Source of the DNA: Streptomyces flaveolus
GTDB lineage: Bacteria > Actinomycetota > Actinomycetes > Streptomycetales > Streptomycetaceae
Reading direction: 5' to 3'
NCBI RefSeq assembly: GCF_014648815.1
Contig: NZ_BMRV01000005.1
Location: forward strand, 136,758-200,757
DNA length: 64,000 nucleotides
Position numbers and translations under genes: made by a program. The first letter of the stretch is position 1. Each line of letters begins with the position of its first letter. A model generated the notes under the pieces. That model was not told where the DNA came from and made no database searches. It saw only the letters and a list, made by a program, of their open reading frames with translations. Positions 43,620 to 51,124 of the stretch are shown here, piece by piece.

Positions 43620-44573
43620 ATGGCCATTGCCAAGGCCGAGCGGCTGATGAACCTGGCGCTGTGTCTGCTCGGGACGCGGCGGCCACTCAGCAAGCGCGAG
43701 CTGCGTGACTCCATCGAGGCCTACCTCGAGGCGGGATCCGACGACTCCTTCAACCGCATGTTCGAGCGGGACAAGGACGACCTGCGGGAACTCGGCCTGG
43801 TCATCGAGACCGTCGAGGGCCTCGACGGCGAGATCGGATACCTGGCCCGCCGCGACAGCAACCGACTGCCGCCGATCACCCTCGACGCCGAGGAGGCCGC
43901 CGCCCTCGGGCTCGCCGCCAAGGTCTGGCAGCAGGCCAGGCTCGCCGGCGCCGCCAGTGGCGCGCTGCAGAAGCTGCGGGCCGCCGGGCTGCCCGAGGAC
44001 GTCGACCCGTACGAGGCGCACAGCGCTCTCGAGCCGCGCATCCCCGTGCACGAGGCCGCCTTCGAGCCGCTGATGCTGGCCTGCCGCGACCGCCGGCCGG
44101 TCCTCTTCGAGTACCGCAAGGCCAACGCCGCGCAGCCCGAGCCCCGGCATGTCGAGCCGTGGGCCCTGGAGTGCTGGCGCGGCCACTGGTACCTGGCGGG
44201 GTTCGACCGCGACCGCGGCGCCGAGCGGGTCTTCCGGCTGTCGCGGATCACCGGCAAGGTGCGCTCGCGCGGGGCGCGGTTCACCGCTCCCGTGCCCGAC
44301 GTCGTCACCGTCCGTGAGACGGTCGCGAGCTGGGCGGGGGAGACCGCCGACCGCTCCGCGCTGATCCGGCTGCGTGCGGGCGCGGGGTACCCCCTGCGGG
44401 CGAAGGCCACCGCCGTGCGGGAACTCGGCGACGGCTGGGACGAGTTGGAGATTCCGTACGGGCACGGCCTGGACGCCTGGCTGGTGGAGTTCGGGCCGGA
44501 CGTCGTGGTCCTGGAGCCCGCGGAGCTGCGTGCGGACGTGGTGGACCGGCTGCGTGCCGTGGCCAAGGGCTGA
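43620..44573 (+). CDS. pafB: DNA-damage activator subunit PafB (HTH-WYL)
   Basis: This 317-residue protein has a winged-helix domain (about 1-65; AKAERLMNLALCLLGTRRPLSKRELRDSI), a WYL sensor domain (about 135-230; PVLFEYRKANAAQPEPRHVEPWALECWRGHWYLAGFDRDRGAERVFRLSRI) and a C-terminal WCX domain. With PafC it forms the heterodimer that activates LexA-independent repair genes from RecA-NDp promoters in mycobacteria. ATG at 43620 follows GGGAGAAGGG. pafC begins 18 bases after its stop. Several genes in this window carry matching promoter motifs. Confidence 0.95.
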   Translation: MAIAKAERLMNLALCLLGTRRPLSKRELRDSIEAYLEAGSDDSFNRMFERDKDDLRELGLVIETVEGLDGEIGYLARRDSNRLPPITLDAEEAAALGLAAKVWQQARLAGAASGALQKLRAAGLPEDVDPYEAHSALEPRIPVHEAAFEPLMLACRDRRPVLFEYRKANAAQPEPRHVEPWALECWRGHWYLAGFDRDRGAERVFRLSRITGKVRSRGARFTAPVPDVVTVRETVASWAGETADRSALIRLRAGAGYPLRAKATAVRELGDGWDELEIPYGHGLDAWLVEFGPDVVVLEPAELRADVVDRLRAVAKG

Positions 44574-44591
44574 GGGGGAGCGGACAACACA

Positions 44592-45680
44592 GTGGCAGGC
44601 AAACCGGTCAGGCCCGTGAACGCCATCGACCAGACCCGACGGATGCTGTCCCTGGTGACGTATCTGCGCGAGCGCCCTGGCGCCCGCGTCGAGGACGTCG
44701 CCCGCGCCTTCGGCATCACCGAGGACGAACTGGTCTCCGACCTCGACGTGCTGCCCATGTGCGGCACCAGCTTCCGCGGCGGCGATCTGCTCGACATCGA
44801 CACCGACGGCGAGCGCATCTGGTGGCACAACCCCGCGGCCCTCGGCGCGGACGCCGCCGAGCCGCTGCGACTCGCCGCCGACGAGGCCACGGCGCTGCTC
44901 GTCGCCGCCCGCGCGGTGGCGACCCTGCCCGGCCTGCGCGAGAGCGACCGGCAGGCGCTGCTGCGGGCGACCGCCAAGGTGGAGACGGCGGCCGGTGAGG
45001 CCGCGGGCGCCAGCTCGCGCCTGTCCGTCACCTTCGAGTCCGAGGGCGGTGTTTTCGCCGACGTCGACCGGGCGATCTCCGAGCGCCGGCGCCTGTGGAT
45101 CCGCTACTACTCCCCGGCCCGCGACGAGCTCACCGAGCGCGAGATCGACCCCATCCGTCTCGTCAGCGTGGGACACACGTACGTGGAGGCCTGGTGCCGC
45201 CGCTCCGAGGCCCGGCGCACCTTCCGGCTCGATCGGGTCGCCGAGATCCGGATCCTCGACGAGCCCGCCGCACCGCCGGAGGTGGAGCTGCGCGACCTGT
45301 CCGAGGCGCTGGTGCAGCCCGCCGCCGAGGACCCCGAGGTCGTCGTGGAGGTCGGCCCGGGCGGGCGCTGGGTCGCCGAGTACTACCCGCACGACAGCGC
45401 GCAGGAGCTGCCCGACGGCGGCCTGCGCATCACCCTGCGCACGCCCGACCCGGCGTCCCTGCGGCGGCTGGCGCTCCGGCTCGGCCGCGACGGCCGGATC
45501 GTGTCCCCGCCCGAGCTCGCCGGCAGCGCCCGGCAGGCCGCCCGCGAGGCGCTCGCGGCGTACGACGGGATCGAGGCCGTCGCGGCGCACGGCGCGGAGC
45601 CCGCACAGGAGACCACGGCGGGGCAGGCGGTGCCCGACGGGCCGGGCACCGGGCACGACGGGCAGGAGCGGGCACTGTGA
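44592..45680 (+). CDS. pafC: DNA-damage activator subunit PafC (HTH-WYL)
   Basis: This 362-residue partner of PafB has a winged helix (about 10-75; DQTRRMLSLVTYLRERPGARVEDVARAFGITEDELVSDLDVL), a WYL domain (about 160-230; RRRLWIRYYSPARDELTEREIDPIRLVSVGHTYVEAWCRRSEARRTFRLDRVAEI) and a WCX domain (about 245-325). A disordered tail of about 40 residues follows. The WYL domains are thought to bind a DNA-damage signal such as single-stranded DNA. GTG at 44592. Its stop overlaps the start of a small zinc-ribbon gene by 4 bases (GTGA), which suggests coupled expression. Confidence 0.95.
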   Translation: MAGKPVRPVNAIDQTRRMLSLVTYLRERPGARVEDVARAFGITEDELVSDLDVLPMCGTSFRGGDLLDIDTDGERIWWHNPAALGADAAEPLRLAADEATALLVAARAVATLPGLRESDRQALLRATAKVETAAGEAAGASSRLSVTFESEGGVFADVDRAISERRRLWIRYYSPARDELTEREIDPIRLVSVGHTYVEAWCRRSEARRTFRLDRVAEIRILDEPAAPPEVELRDLSEALVQPAAEDPEVVVEVGPGGRWVAEYYPHDSAQELPDGGLRITLRTPDPASLRRLALRLGRDGRIVSPPELAGSARQAAREALAAYDGIEAVAAHGAEPAQETTAGQAVPDGPGTGHDGQERAL

Positions 45681-45970
45681 GCGAGGCGACGGGGCCCGGT
45701 CTGCCGGGCGTGACGGCGGCGTCCGCGTTCGCCGGCATGAGACGTGTCTCCCCGGTCGTCTTCAGGGCCGGCTGCCCGGACTGCCGGGGCCGCTTCGAAC
45801 TCGCCGCGAGCGCCCTGCGCCTGGCCATCGGCGCCACGAGCCGCACCACGTTCTACTCGTTCACGTGCCCCGAGTGCGGGTCCGCCGTCCGCAAGCCCGC
45901 GGGGGAGCGGATCGTGGAGCTGCTCACGGGCGGCGGAGTCAGGACCCTGCGGCTGCACTCCACCGTGTGA
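45677..45970 (+). CDS. Small zinc-ribbon protein coupled to pafC
   Basis: This 97-residue protein has two CxxC knuckles, FRAGCPDCRGRFEL and FTCPECGSAVRKP, spaced about 34 residues apart. This should form one zinc-ribbon, with a short C-terminal extension (ERIVELLTGGGVRTLRLHSTV). GTG at 45677 overlaps the pafC stop (GTGA), so it is translated with pafC. I recognise no characterised family. Zinc ribbons of this kind often bind RNA polymerase, DNA or other proteins, so a role with the PafBC activator is worth considering, on context only. An internal ATG at 45737 would give a shorter form. Confidence 0.8.
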   Translation: MSEATGPGLPGVTAASAFAGMRRVSPVVFRAGCPDCRGRFELAASALRLAIGATSRTTFYSFTCPECGSAVRKPAGERIVELLTGGGVRTLRLHSTV

Positions 45971-46006
45971 CCGACCGGCGGTGCACGGCCGGCCCGCGGG
46001 ACGGTC

Positions 46007-46012
46007 TAGGCT
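46007..46012 (+). promoter_or_regulatory. Candidate leaderless -10 of a small membrane protein gene
   Basis: TAGGCT followed by 7 bases and ATG at 46020, with no Shine-Dalgarno. Confidence 0.4.
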
Positions 46013-46019
46013 CGGCGTC

Positions 46020-46214
46020 ATGTTCTGGCCGATGTTCGCGATTGCCGTGGGTTTCCTGGGTCTCGCCGTTCTTGCGGTGTTCGCTGTACGGGTGTTCGTC
46101 GAGGCACAGCGGCTGGGCCGGCAGGTGACGGACTCGGCGTCCCGCATCAACCGGGCCGCCGCGGACCTGGAACGCGCCGCGGAGAGCGCCGCCCGCTCCG
46201 TGGACGCCCTGTGA
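46020..46214 (+). CDS. Small single-pass membrane protein
   Basis: This 64-residue protein has one N-terminal membrane helix (FWPMFAIAVGFLGLAVLAVFAVRVF) followed by an amphipathic helix (VEAQRLGRQVTDSASRINRAAADLERAAESAARSVDAL) with heptad-like hydrophobic spacing. The pattern resembles DUF948-type or TatA-like small membrane proteins, but it lacks the TatA FGxKKLPD hinge, so I do not call it a Tat component. Its position just upstream of tatA-tatC is suggestive only. The start appears leaderless. Good third-position G/C bias supports it as a real gene. Confidence 0.72.
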   Translation: MFWPMFAIAVGFLGLAVLAVFAVRVFVEAQRLGRQVTDSASRINRAAADLERAAESAARSVDAL

Positions 46215-46412
46215 ACCCTGCCGCATTCCGGCAGTGACCCGACGGGTGACGCCCGTCGCGTTCCGTATGACTCCGCCCTGTCACCGCGCAGGTCCCGGAA
46301 GGTACGCTGCTGATCGCGGTCCGGAAAACGAGGCCCGGACGCGGACGGGAGTACGCACGGGGATTGCCTCACGTTTACCCCAGAGCGTTACGATCGCTGC
46401 ACAACACGGTCG

Positions 46413-46441
46413 GTCGGACACCTGTCCGACGGGTCGGACAG
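46413..46441 (+). promoter_or_regulatory. Alternating inverted repeat in the tatA leader
   Basis: GTCGGACA, CC, TGTCCGAC, then TCGGACAG: the central arm can pair with either neighbour, giving two mutually exclusive hairpins 39-67 bases before the tatA ATG. Confidence 0.5.
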
Positions 46442-46479
46442 CACCCCACCCAGCCGCCTCGGTGAGAAGGTAAAGACTT

Positions 46480-46758
46480 ATGGGAAGGCTCGGACCTACC
46501 GAGATCATTCTTATTCTCGTCGTCATCATCCTGTTGTTCGGCGCGAAGAAGCTCCCGGACATGGCACGCTCGCTCGGCAAGTCCGCGCGCATCCTCAAGT
46601 CCGAGGCGAAGGCGATGAAGGACGAGAACAAGTCCGCCGCCCCCGCCGATCCGCCGAACCCCGAGCAGGCCGCGGCGCAGCGCACCATCCAGGCCGCCCC
46701 CGGCGACGTGACCAGCTCGCGCCCGGTCACCGAGCCGACGGACACGACCAAGCGCTGA
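46480..46758 (+). CDS. tatA: Twin-arginine translocase subunit TatA
   Basis: This 92-residue protein has a short N-terminal membrane helix (TEIILILVVIILLFG), the FGAKKLPDMARSLGKSARILKSEAK hinge and amphipathic helix that define TatA, and a disordered charged tail. TatA multimers form the pore for folded, Tat-signal-bearing proteins across the cytoplasmic membrane. ATG at 46480 follows GAGAAGG. tatC follows 47 bases downstream. A structured inverted repeat lies in its leader. Confidence 0.95.
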   Translation: MGRLGPTEIILILVVIILLFGAKKLPDMARSLGKSARILKSEAKAMKDENKSAAPADPPNPEQAAAQRTIQAAPGDVTSSRPVTEPTDTTKR

Positions 46759-46805
46759 CGCAGGGCCGGTGGCGACCGGCCCGCCGCACGAGATGAGGAT
46801 GTGGG

Positions 46806-47756
46806 TTGCTCAAGTCTGCCCGCAAGAGAGAGAAGGATCCCGAGGGGCGGATGCCCCTCGTGGAGCACCTGCGCGAGCTGCGCAACCGGCTCGCGAAAGG
46901 CATGCTGGCGATCACGGTCGTCACCGTGGTGGCGGTCTTCTACAGCCAGCAGCTGATGACCTTCCTCATGGACCCCGTGCCGCGCTGTACCGACGGGCTG
47001 GGTGAGTCGACCGGCGGCGCCTGCGCCGTCATCGCCTACACCGACCTGCTGTCGCCCTTCACCACCACGGTGAAGGTGTGCCTCATGGCGGGCATCGTCA
47101 TCTCCAGCCCGGTCTGGCTCTACCAGCTCTGGGCGTTCGTGGCGCCGGGTCTGCACAAGCACGAGCGGAAGTACACGTACTGGTTCGTGGCGGCGGCCGT
47201 ACCCCTCTTCCTGGGCGGTGGCTGGCTCGCGTACACGATCATGCCCGTCAGCATGCGCGTGCTGCTGGGGATCACGCCGGACGGTTCGGCGAACATCCTG
47301 CCGATGGACAAGATCCTGGACTTCATCGTCCGGATGATCCTCATCTTCGGCGGTGCCTTCGAGCTGCCCCTGGTGCTCGTCATGCTCAATGCCGCCGGTG
47401 TCGTCACCGGGCGCAGGATGGCCGGCTGGTGGCGCGGCATCGTGATGGGCGTCTTCGTCTTCGGCGCCGTGGCCACGCCCACCACCGACCCCGTCGGCAT
47501 GATCGCGCTCGCGGGGCCGATCGTGGTCCTGTACTTCATGGCGGTCGGGTTCGCCGTGCTCAACGACAAGCGCCGGCGGCGCGCCGACCCCGACGCCGAA
47601 CTCGACGACGACGAGGCGTCCCCGCTCGACCTCACGCCGGAACCGGTCGACGAGATCGAACCCGTGACGGCGGCGCGGGCCCTGCCCCAGCAGGCGAGCG
47701 GGTCCGTCGACGGCACCCCGTCGGCCCGGTACAACGGCTACGACGACGTGACCTGA
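46806..47756 (+). CDS. tatC: Sec-independent translocase TatC
   Basis: This 316-residue protein has six membrane helices and recognises the twin-arginine signal. The conserved opening MPLVEHLRELRNRL and the first periplasmic loop are followed by VWLYQLWAFVAPGLHKHERKY and LPLVLVMLNAAGVVTG. A disordered acidic C-terminal tail of about 60 residues follows. The start is TTG at 46806 (LKSARKREKDPEG), with GAGG about 10 bases upstream; no ATG or GTG in frame gives a family-like N-terminus. Low initiation from TTG may set TatC below TatA. A 17-bp terminator follows. Confidence 0.93.
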   Translation: MLKSARKREKDPEGRMPLVEHLRELRNRLAKGMLAITVVTVVAVFYSQQLMTFLMDPVPRCTDGLGESTGGACAVIAYTDLLSPFTTTVKVCLMAGIVISSPVWLYQLWAFVAPGLHKHERKYTYWFVAAAVPLFLGGGWLAYTIMPVSMRVLLGITPDGSANILPMDKILDFIVRMILIFGGAFELPLVLVMLNAAGVVTGRRMAGWWRGIVMGVFVFGAVATPTTDPVGMIALAGPIVVLYFMAVGFAVLNDKRRRRADPDAELDDDEASPLDLTPEPVDEIEPVTAARALPQQASGSVDGTPSARYNGYDDVT

Positions 47757-47778
47757 CCCCGGCCGCGACAGCGGTACA

Positions 47779-47816
47779 CGTGAGGGGCCGGACGGACCAC
47801 CGTCCGGCCCCTCACG
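47779..47816 (+). terminator. Terminator of tatAC
   Basis: A perfect 17-bp stem (CGTGAGGGGCCGGACGG at 47779-47795, complement at 47800-47816) with a 4-base loop. Confidence 0.8.
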
Positions 47817-47894
47817 CGTGGGGCTCCGAGGACGAACGTCACATCCCGGGCGGGACGGCGGTATCCGGGCCCGGGTCGGATAAAGATCGTCCTG

Positions 47895-47917
47895 TTGTCA
47901 GTGGGGCCCGGTACGCT
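47895..47917 (+). promoter_or_regulatory. RecA-NDp / PafBC-type promoter of the Ski2-like helicase gene
   Basis: TTGTCAGTG (47895-47903), GGGCCCGG (8 bases), TACGCT (47912-47917): an exact fit to TTGTCRGTG-N8-TANNNT. The predicted start lies about 4 bases before the ATG at 47928. Confidence 0.75.
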
Positions 47918-47927
47918 CGAAAGTACG

Positions 47928-50735
47928 ATGACAGAGGATCTCTCACCGGCCGAGCGGTACGCGGCAGCACGTCAGCGCGCTGCCGAGCAGGCCACCGCGC
48001 TCGCGTCCTTCCGCGAGATGTACGACTTCGGCCTCGACCCCTTCCAGATCGAGGCCTGCCAGGCACTCGAGGCCGGCAAGGGCGTGCTGGTCGCCGCGCC
48101 CACCGGTTCCGGCAAGACGATCGTCGGCGAGTTCGCCGTCCACCTCGCCCTCCAGCAGGGCAAGAAGTGTTTCTACACGACACCCATCAAGGCCCTGTCG
48201 AACCAGAAGTTCGCCGACCTCTGCCGCCGCTACGGCGCCGACAAGGTGGGCCTGCTCACCGGCGACAACAGCGTGAACTCCGACGCCCCGGTGGTCGTGA
48301 TGACCACCGAGGTCCTGCGGAACATGCTGTACGCCGGATCGCAGACCCTCCTCGGCCTCGGCTATGTGGTGATGGACGAGGTGCACTACCTCTCCGACCG
48401 CTTCCGCGGCGCCGTGTGGGAGGAAGTGATCATCCACCTCCCCGAGTCGGTGACCCTGGTGTCGCTGTCGGCGACCGTGTCGAACGCCGAGGAGTTCGGC
48501 GACTGGCTGGACACGGTGCGCGGCGACACCCAGGTGATCGTCTCCGAACACCGTCCGGTGCCGCTGTTCCAGCACGTGCTGGCCGGGCGCCGCATGTACG
48601 ACCTGTTCGAGGAGGGCGAGGGCCACAAGAAGGCCGTCAACCCCGATCTCATGCGCATGGCACGCATGGAGGCGACCCGCCCCTCGTACCAGGACCGCCG
48701 CCGTGGCCGGCACATGCGTGAGGCCGACCGCGAGCGCGAGCGCCGGCAGCGCTCCCGCATCTGGACGCCGGGCCGGCCCGAGGTCATCGAGCGGCTCGAC
48801 TCCGAGGGGCTGCTGCCCGCGATCACCTTCATCTTCAGCCGCGCCGCCTGCGAGTCCGCCGTCCAGCAGTGCCTGTACGCCGGACTGCGGCTGAACGACG
48901 ACGAGGCGCGCGCGGAGGTACGCGCCCTCGTCGAGGAGCGCACCGCCTCCATCCCCACCGAGGACCTGCACGTCCTGGGCTACTACGAGTGGCTGGAGGG
49001 TCTGGAGCGGGGCATCGCCGCCCACCACGCGGGCATGCTGCCGACCTTCAAGGAGGTCGTCGAGGAACTCTTCGTGCGCGGCCTGGTCAAGGCCGTCTTC
49101 GCCACCGAGACCCTCGCCCTCGGCATCAACATGCCCGCCCGTTCGGTGGTGCTGGAGAAGCTGGTCAAGTGGAACGGCGAGCAGCACGCCGACATCACCC
49201 CCGGCGAGTACACACAGCTCACGGGCCGGGCCGGCCGGCGCGGCATCGACGTCGAGGGCCACGCCGTCGTGCTGTGGCAGCGCGGCATGAGCCCCGAGCA
49301 CCTCGCCGGACTGGCCGGGACCCGCACGTACCCGCTGCGCTCCAGCTTCAGGCCGTCGTACAACATGGCGGTCAACCTGGTCGAGCAGTTCGGCCGGCAC
49401 CGCTCGCGGGAGCTGCTGGAGACCTCCTTCGCGCAGTTCCAGGCGGACAAGTCGGTCGTCGGGATCTCCCGGCAGGTCCAGCGCAACGAAGAGGGACTGG
49501 AGGGCTACAAGGCCTCCATGACCTGCCACCTCGGCGACTTCGACGAGTACGCGCGGCTGCGCCGCGAGCTGAAGGACCGCGAGACCGAGCTGGCCCGGCA
49601 GGGCGTGGCCCAGCGGCGCGCCGAGGCCGCCGTGGCGCTGGAGAAGCTGAAGCCGGGCGACGTCATCCACGTGCCGACGGGCAAGTACGCCGGTCTCGCC
49701 CTGGTGCTGGACCCGGGCCTGCCCGCCGGACGTACCAACGGCCACCGCGGCTTCGAGCACCACGACGGGCCCCGCCCGCTGGTGCTGACCGCCGAACGGC
49801 AGGTCAAGCGGCTGGCGTCGATGGACTTCCCGGTGCCCGTCGAGGCGCTGGAGCGGATGCGGATCCCGAAGTCCTTCAACCCGCGCTCACCGCAGTCCCG
49901 CCGGGACCTCGCCTCCGCGCTGCGCACCAAGGCCGGGCACATCCCGCCGGAGCGGGCCCGCAAGAAGCGGTCCCAGGCGGCCGACGACCGGGAGATCGCA
50001 CGGCTGCGCAAGGCCATCCGCGCCCATCCCTGCCACGGATGCGACGACCGCGAGGACCACGCCCGCTGGGCCGAGCGCTACCACCGGCTGCTGCGTGACA
50101 CCTCCCAGTTGGAGCGCCGGATCGAGGGACGGACGAACACCATCGCCCGCACCTTCGACCGGATCGTCGCCCTGCTGACCGAGATGGACTACCTGCGCGC
50201 CGACGAGGTCACCGAGCACGGCAAGCGGCTCGCCCGGCTGTACGGCGAACTCGACCTGCTCGCCAGCGAGTGCCTGCGCGAGGGCGTCTGGGAGGGACTG
50301 TCCCCGGCCGAACTCGCCGCCTGCGTCTCGGCGCTGGTCTACGAGTCGCGGGTCGCCGACGACGCGATGGCGCCGAAGGTGCCCTCCGGCAAGGCCAAGG
50401 CCGCGCTCGGCGAGACGGTGCGCATCTGGGGACGACTGGACGCCCTGGAGGAGGAGTTCCGGATCAGCCAGACCGAGGGCGTCGGCCAGCGCGAGCCCGA
50501 CCTCGGCTTCGCCTGGGCCGCCCACGAGTGGGCGTCCGGCAAGGGCCTCGACGAGGTGCTGCGCGAGGCGGAGATGCCGGCCGGTGACTTCGTGCGCTGG
50601 TGCAAGCAGGTCATCGACGTCCTCGGCCAGATCGCGGCGGCCGCGCCCCGCGAGGGCTCGACGGTCCCGAAGAACGCGCGCAAGGCGGTCGAGGGGCTGC
50701 TGCGCGGAGTGGTCGCCTACTCGTCCGTGGGCTGA
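47928..50735 (+). CDS. Ski2-like DEVH-box helicase
   Basis: This 935-residue superfamily 2 helicase has the Q-motif region GLDPFQIEACQALE, Walker A AAPTGSGKT, TTPIKALSNQK (Ia), DEVH in VVMDEVHYLSDRF, SAT in LVSLSATVSN, FATETLALGINMPARSVV and QLTGRAGRRG (VI). It then has a beta-rich insertion and a C-terminal helical DSHCT domain (LSPAELAACVSALVYESR). This is the Ski2/Mtr4/HelY architecture, acting on RNA or DNA-RNA structures. The predicted DNA-damage promoter implies a repair or R-loop role. Four cysteines in ECLREG / HPCHGCDD might bind metal. ATG at 47928 is almost leaderless. Confidence 0.93.
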   Translation: MTEDLSPAERYAAARQRAAEQATALASFREMYDFGLDPFQIEACQALEAGKGVLVAAPTGSGKTIVGEFAVHLALQQGKKCFYTTPIKALSNQKFADLCRRYGADKVGLLTGDNSVNSDAPVVVMTTEVLRNMLYAGSQTLLGLGYVVMDEVHYLSDRFRGAVWEEVIIHLPESVTLVSLSATVSNAEEFGDWLDTVRGDTQVIVSEHRPVPLFQHVLAGRRMYDLFEEGEGHKKAVNPDLMRMARMEATRPSYQDRRRGRHMREADRERERRQRSRIWTPGRPEVIERLDSEGLLPAITFIFSRAACESAVQQCLYAGLRLNDDEARAEVRALVEERTASIPTEDLHVLGYYEWLEGLERGIAAHHAGMLPTFKEVVEELFVRGLVKAVFATETLALGINMPARSVVLEKLVKWNGEQHADITPGEYTQLTGRAGRRGIDVEGHAVVLWQRGMSPEHLAGLAGTRTYPLRSSFRPSYNMAVNLVEQFGRHRSRELLETSFAQFQADKSVVGISRQVQRNEEGLEGYKASMTCHLGDFDEYARLRRELKDRETELARQGVAQRRAEAAVALEKLKPGDVIHVPTGKYAGLALVLDPGLPAGRTNGHRGFEHHDGPRPLVLTAERQVKRLASMDFPVPVEALERMRIPKSFNPRSPQSRRDLASALRTKAGHIPPERARKKRSQAADDREIARLRKAIRAHPCHGCDDREDHARWAERYHRLLRDTSQLERRIEGRTNTIARTFDRIVALLTEMDYLRADEVTEHGKRLARLYGELDLLASECLREGVWEGLSPAELAACVSALVYESRVADDAMAPKVPSGKAKAALGETVRIWGRLDALEEEFRISQTEGVGQREPDLGFAWAAHEWASGKGLDEVLREAEMPAGDFVRWCKQVIDVLGQIAAAAPREGSTVPKNARKAVEGLLRGVVAYSSVG

Positions 50736-51124
50736 CCGGTACCTCACCGGCCCGGCAGGGCGCGGTCCGACCCCGGCACCCGGGGCGGCCCGCGTCGTGC
50801 CGGGCCTTCGTGCGTCAAGGCTCCCGGCGTCACGATCCCTCATCACGGTGCGTGTCTTCGCGCGCCCGTACGCCCTTACTCCAGGTGTTCGAACGGCTCC
50901 CCAGCGTGCAAATGGGCCCGAGGTTACTCCAGTCCCCATGCCCGTTTCAGGTGCTTGCCGAATATGACACGGCGATGATCCGCTCGGACTAAGCTCGCCC
51001 GCAGCGCACCGAGTTGAGGTGAATTCGCGCGCTTGTTCCCAATGCGCCGAAGATCCCGGCAACTCCCAGACATACCCCCCTGCAAGCTCCCCCATACCCG
51101 CCGATTCGTTTTCAGAGGGCCTAC
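50736..51124. other. Gene-free region between helicase and conservon
   Basis: No convincing gene is seen. GGCCCGGCA (50749-50757) and TGCCGGGCC (50798-50806) could form the helicase terminator with an inner hairpin. The right half is A/T-richer and contains TAAGCT at about 50990, a possible -10 for the conservon, with a leader of about 125 bases. Confidence 0.5.

Noticed and set aside
46020..46214. Calling the 64-residue membrane protein a TatA paralogue
   Set aside because: It has the membrane-plus-amphipathic-helix plan but not the FGxKKLPD hinge that defines TatA.
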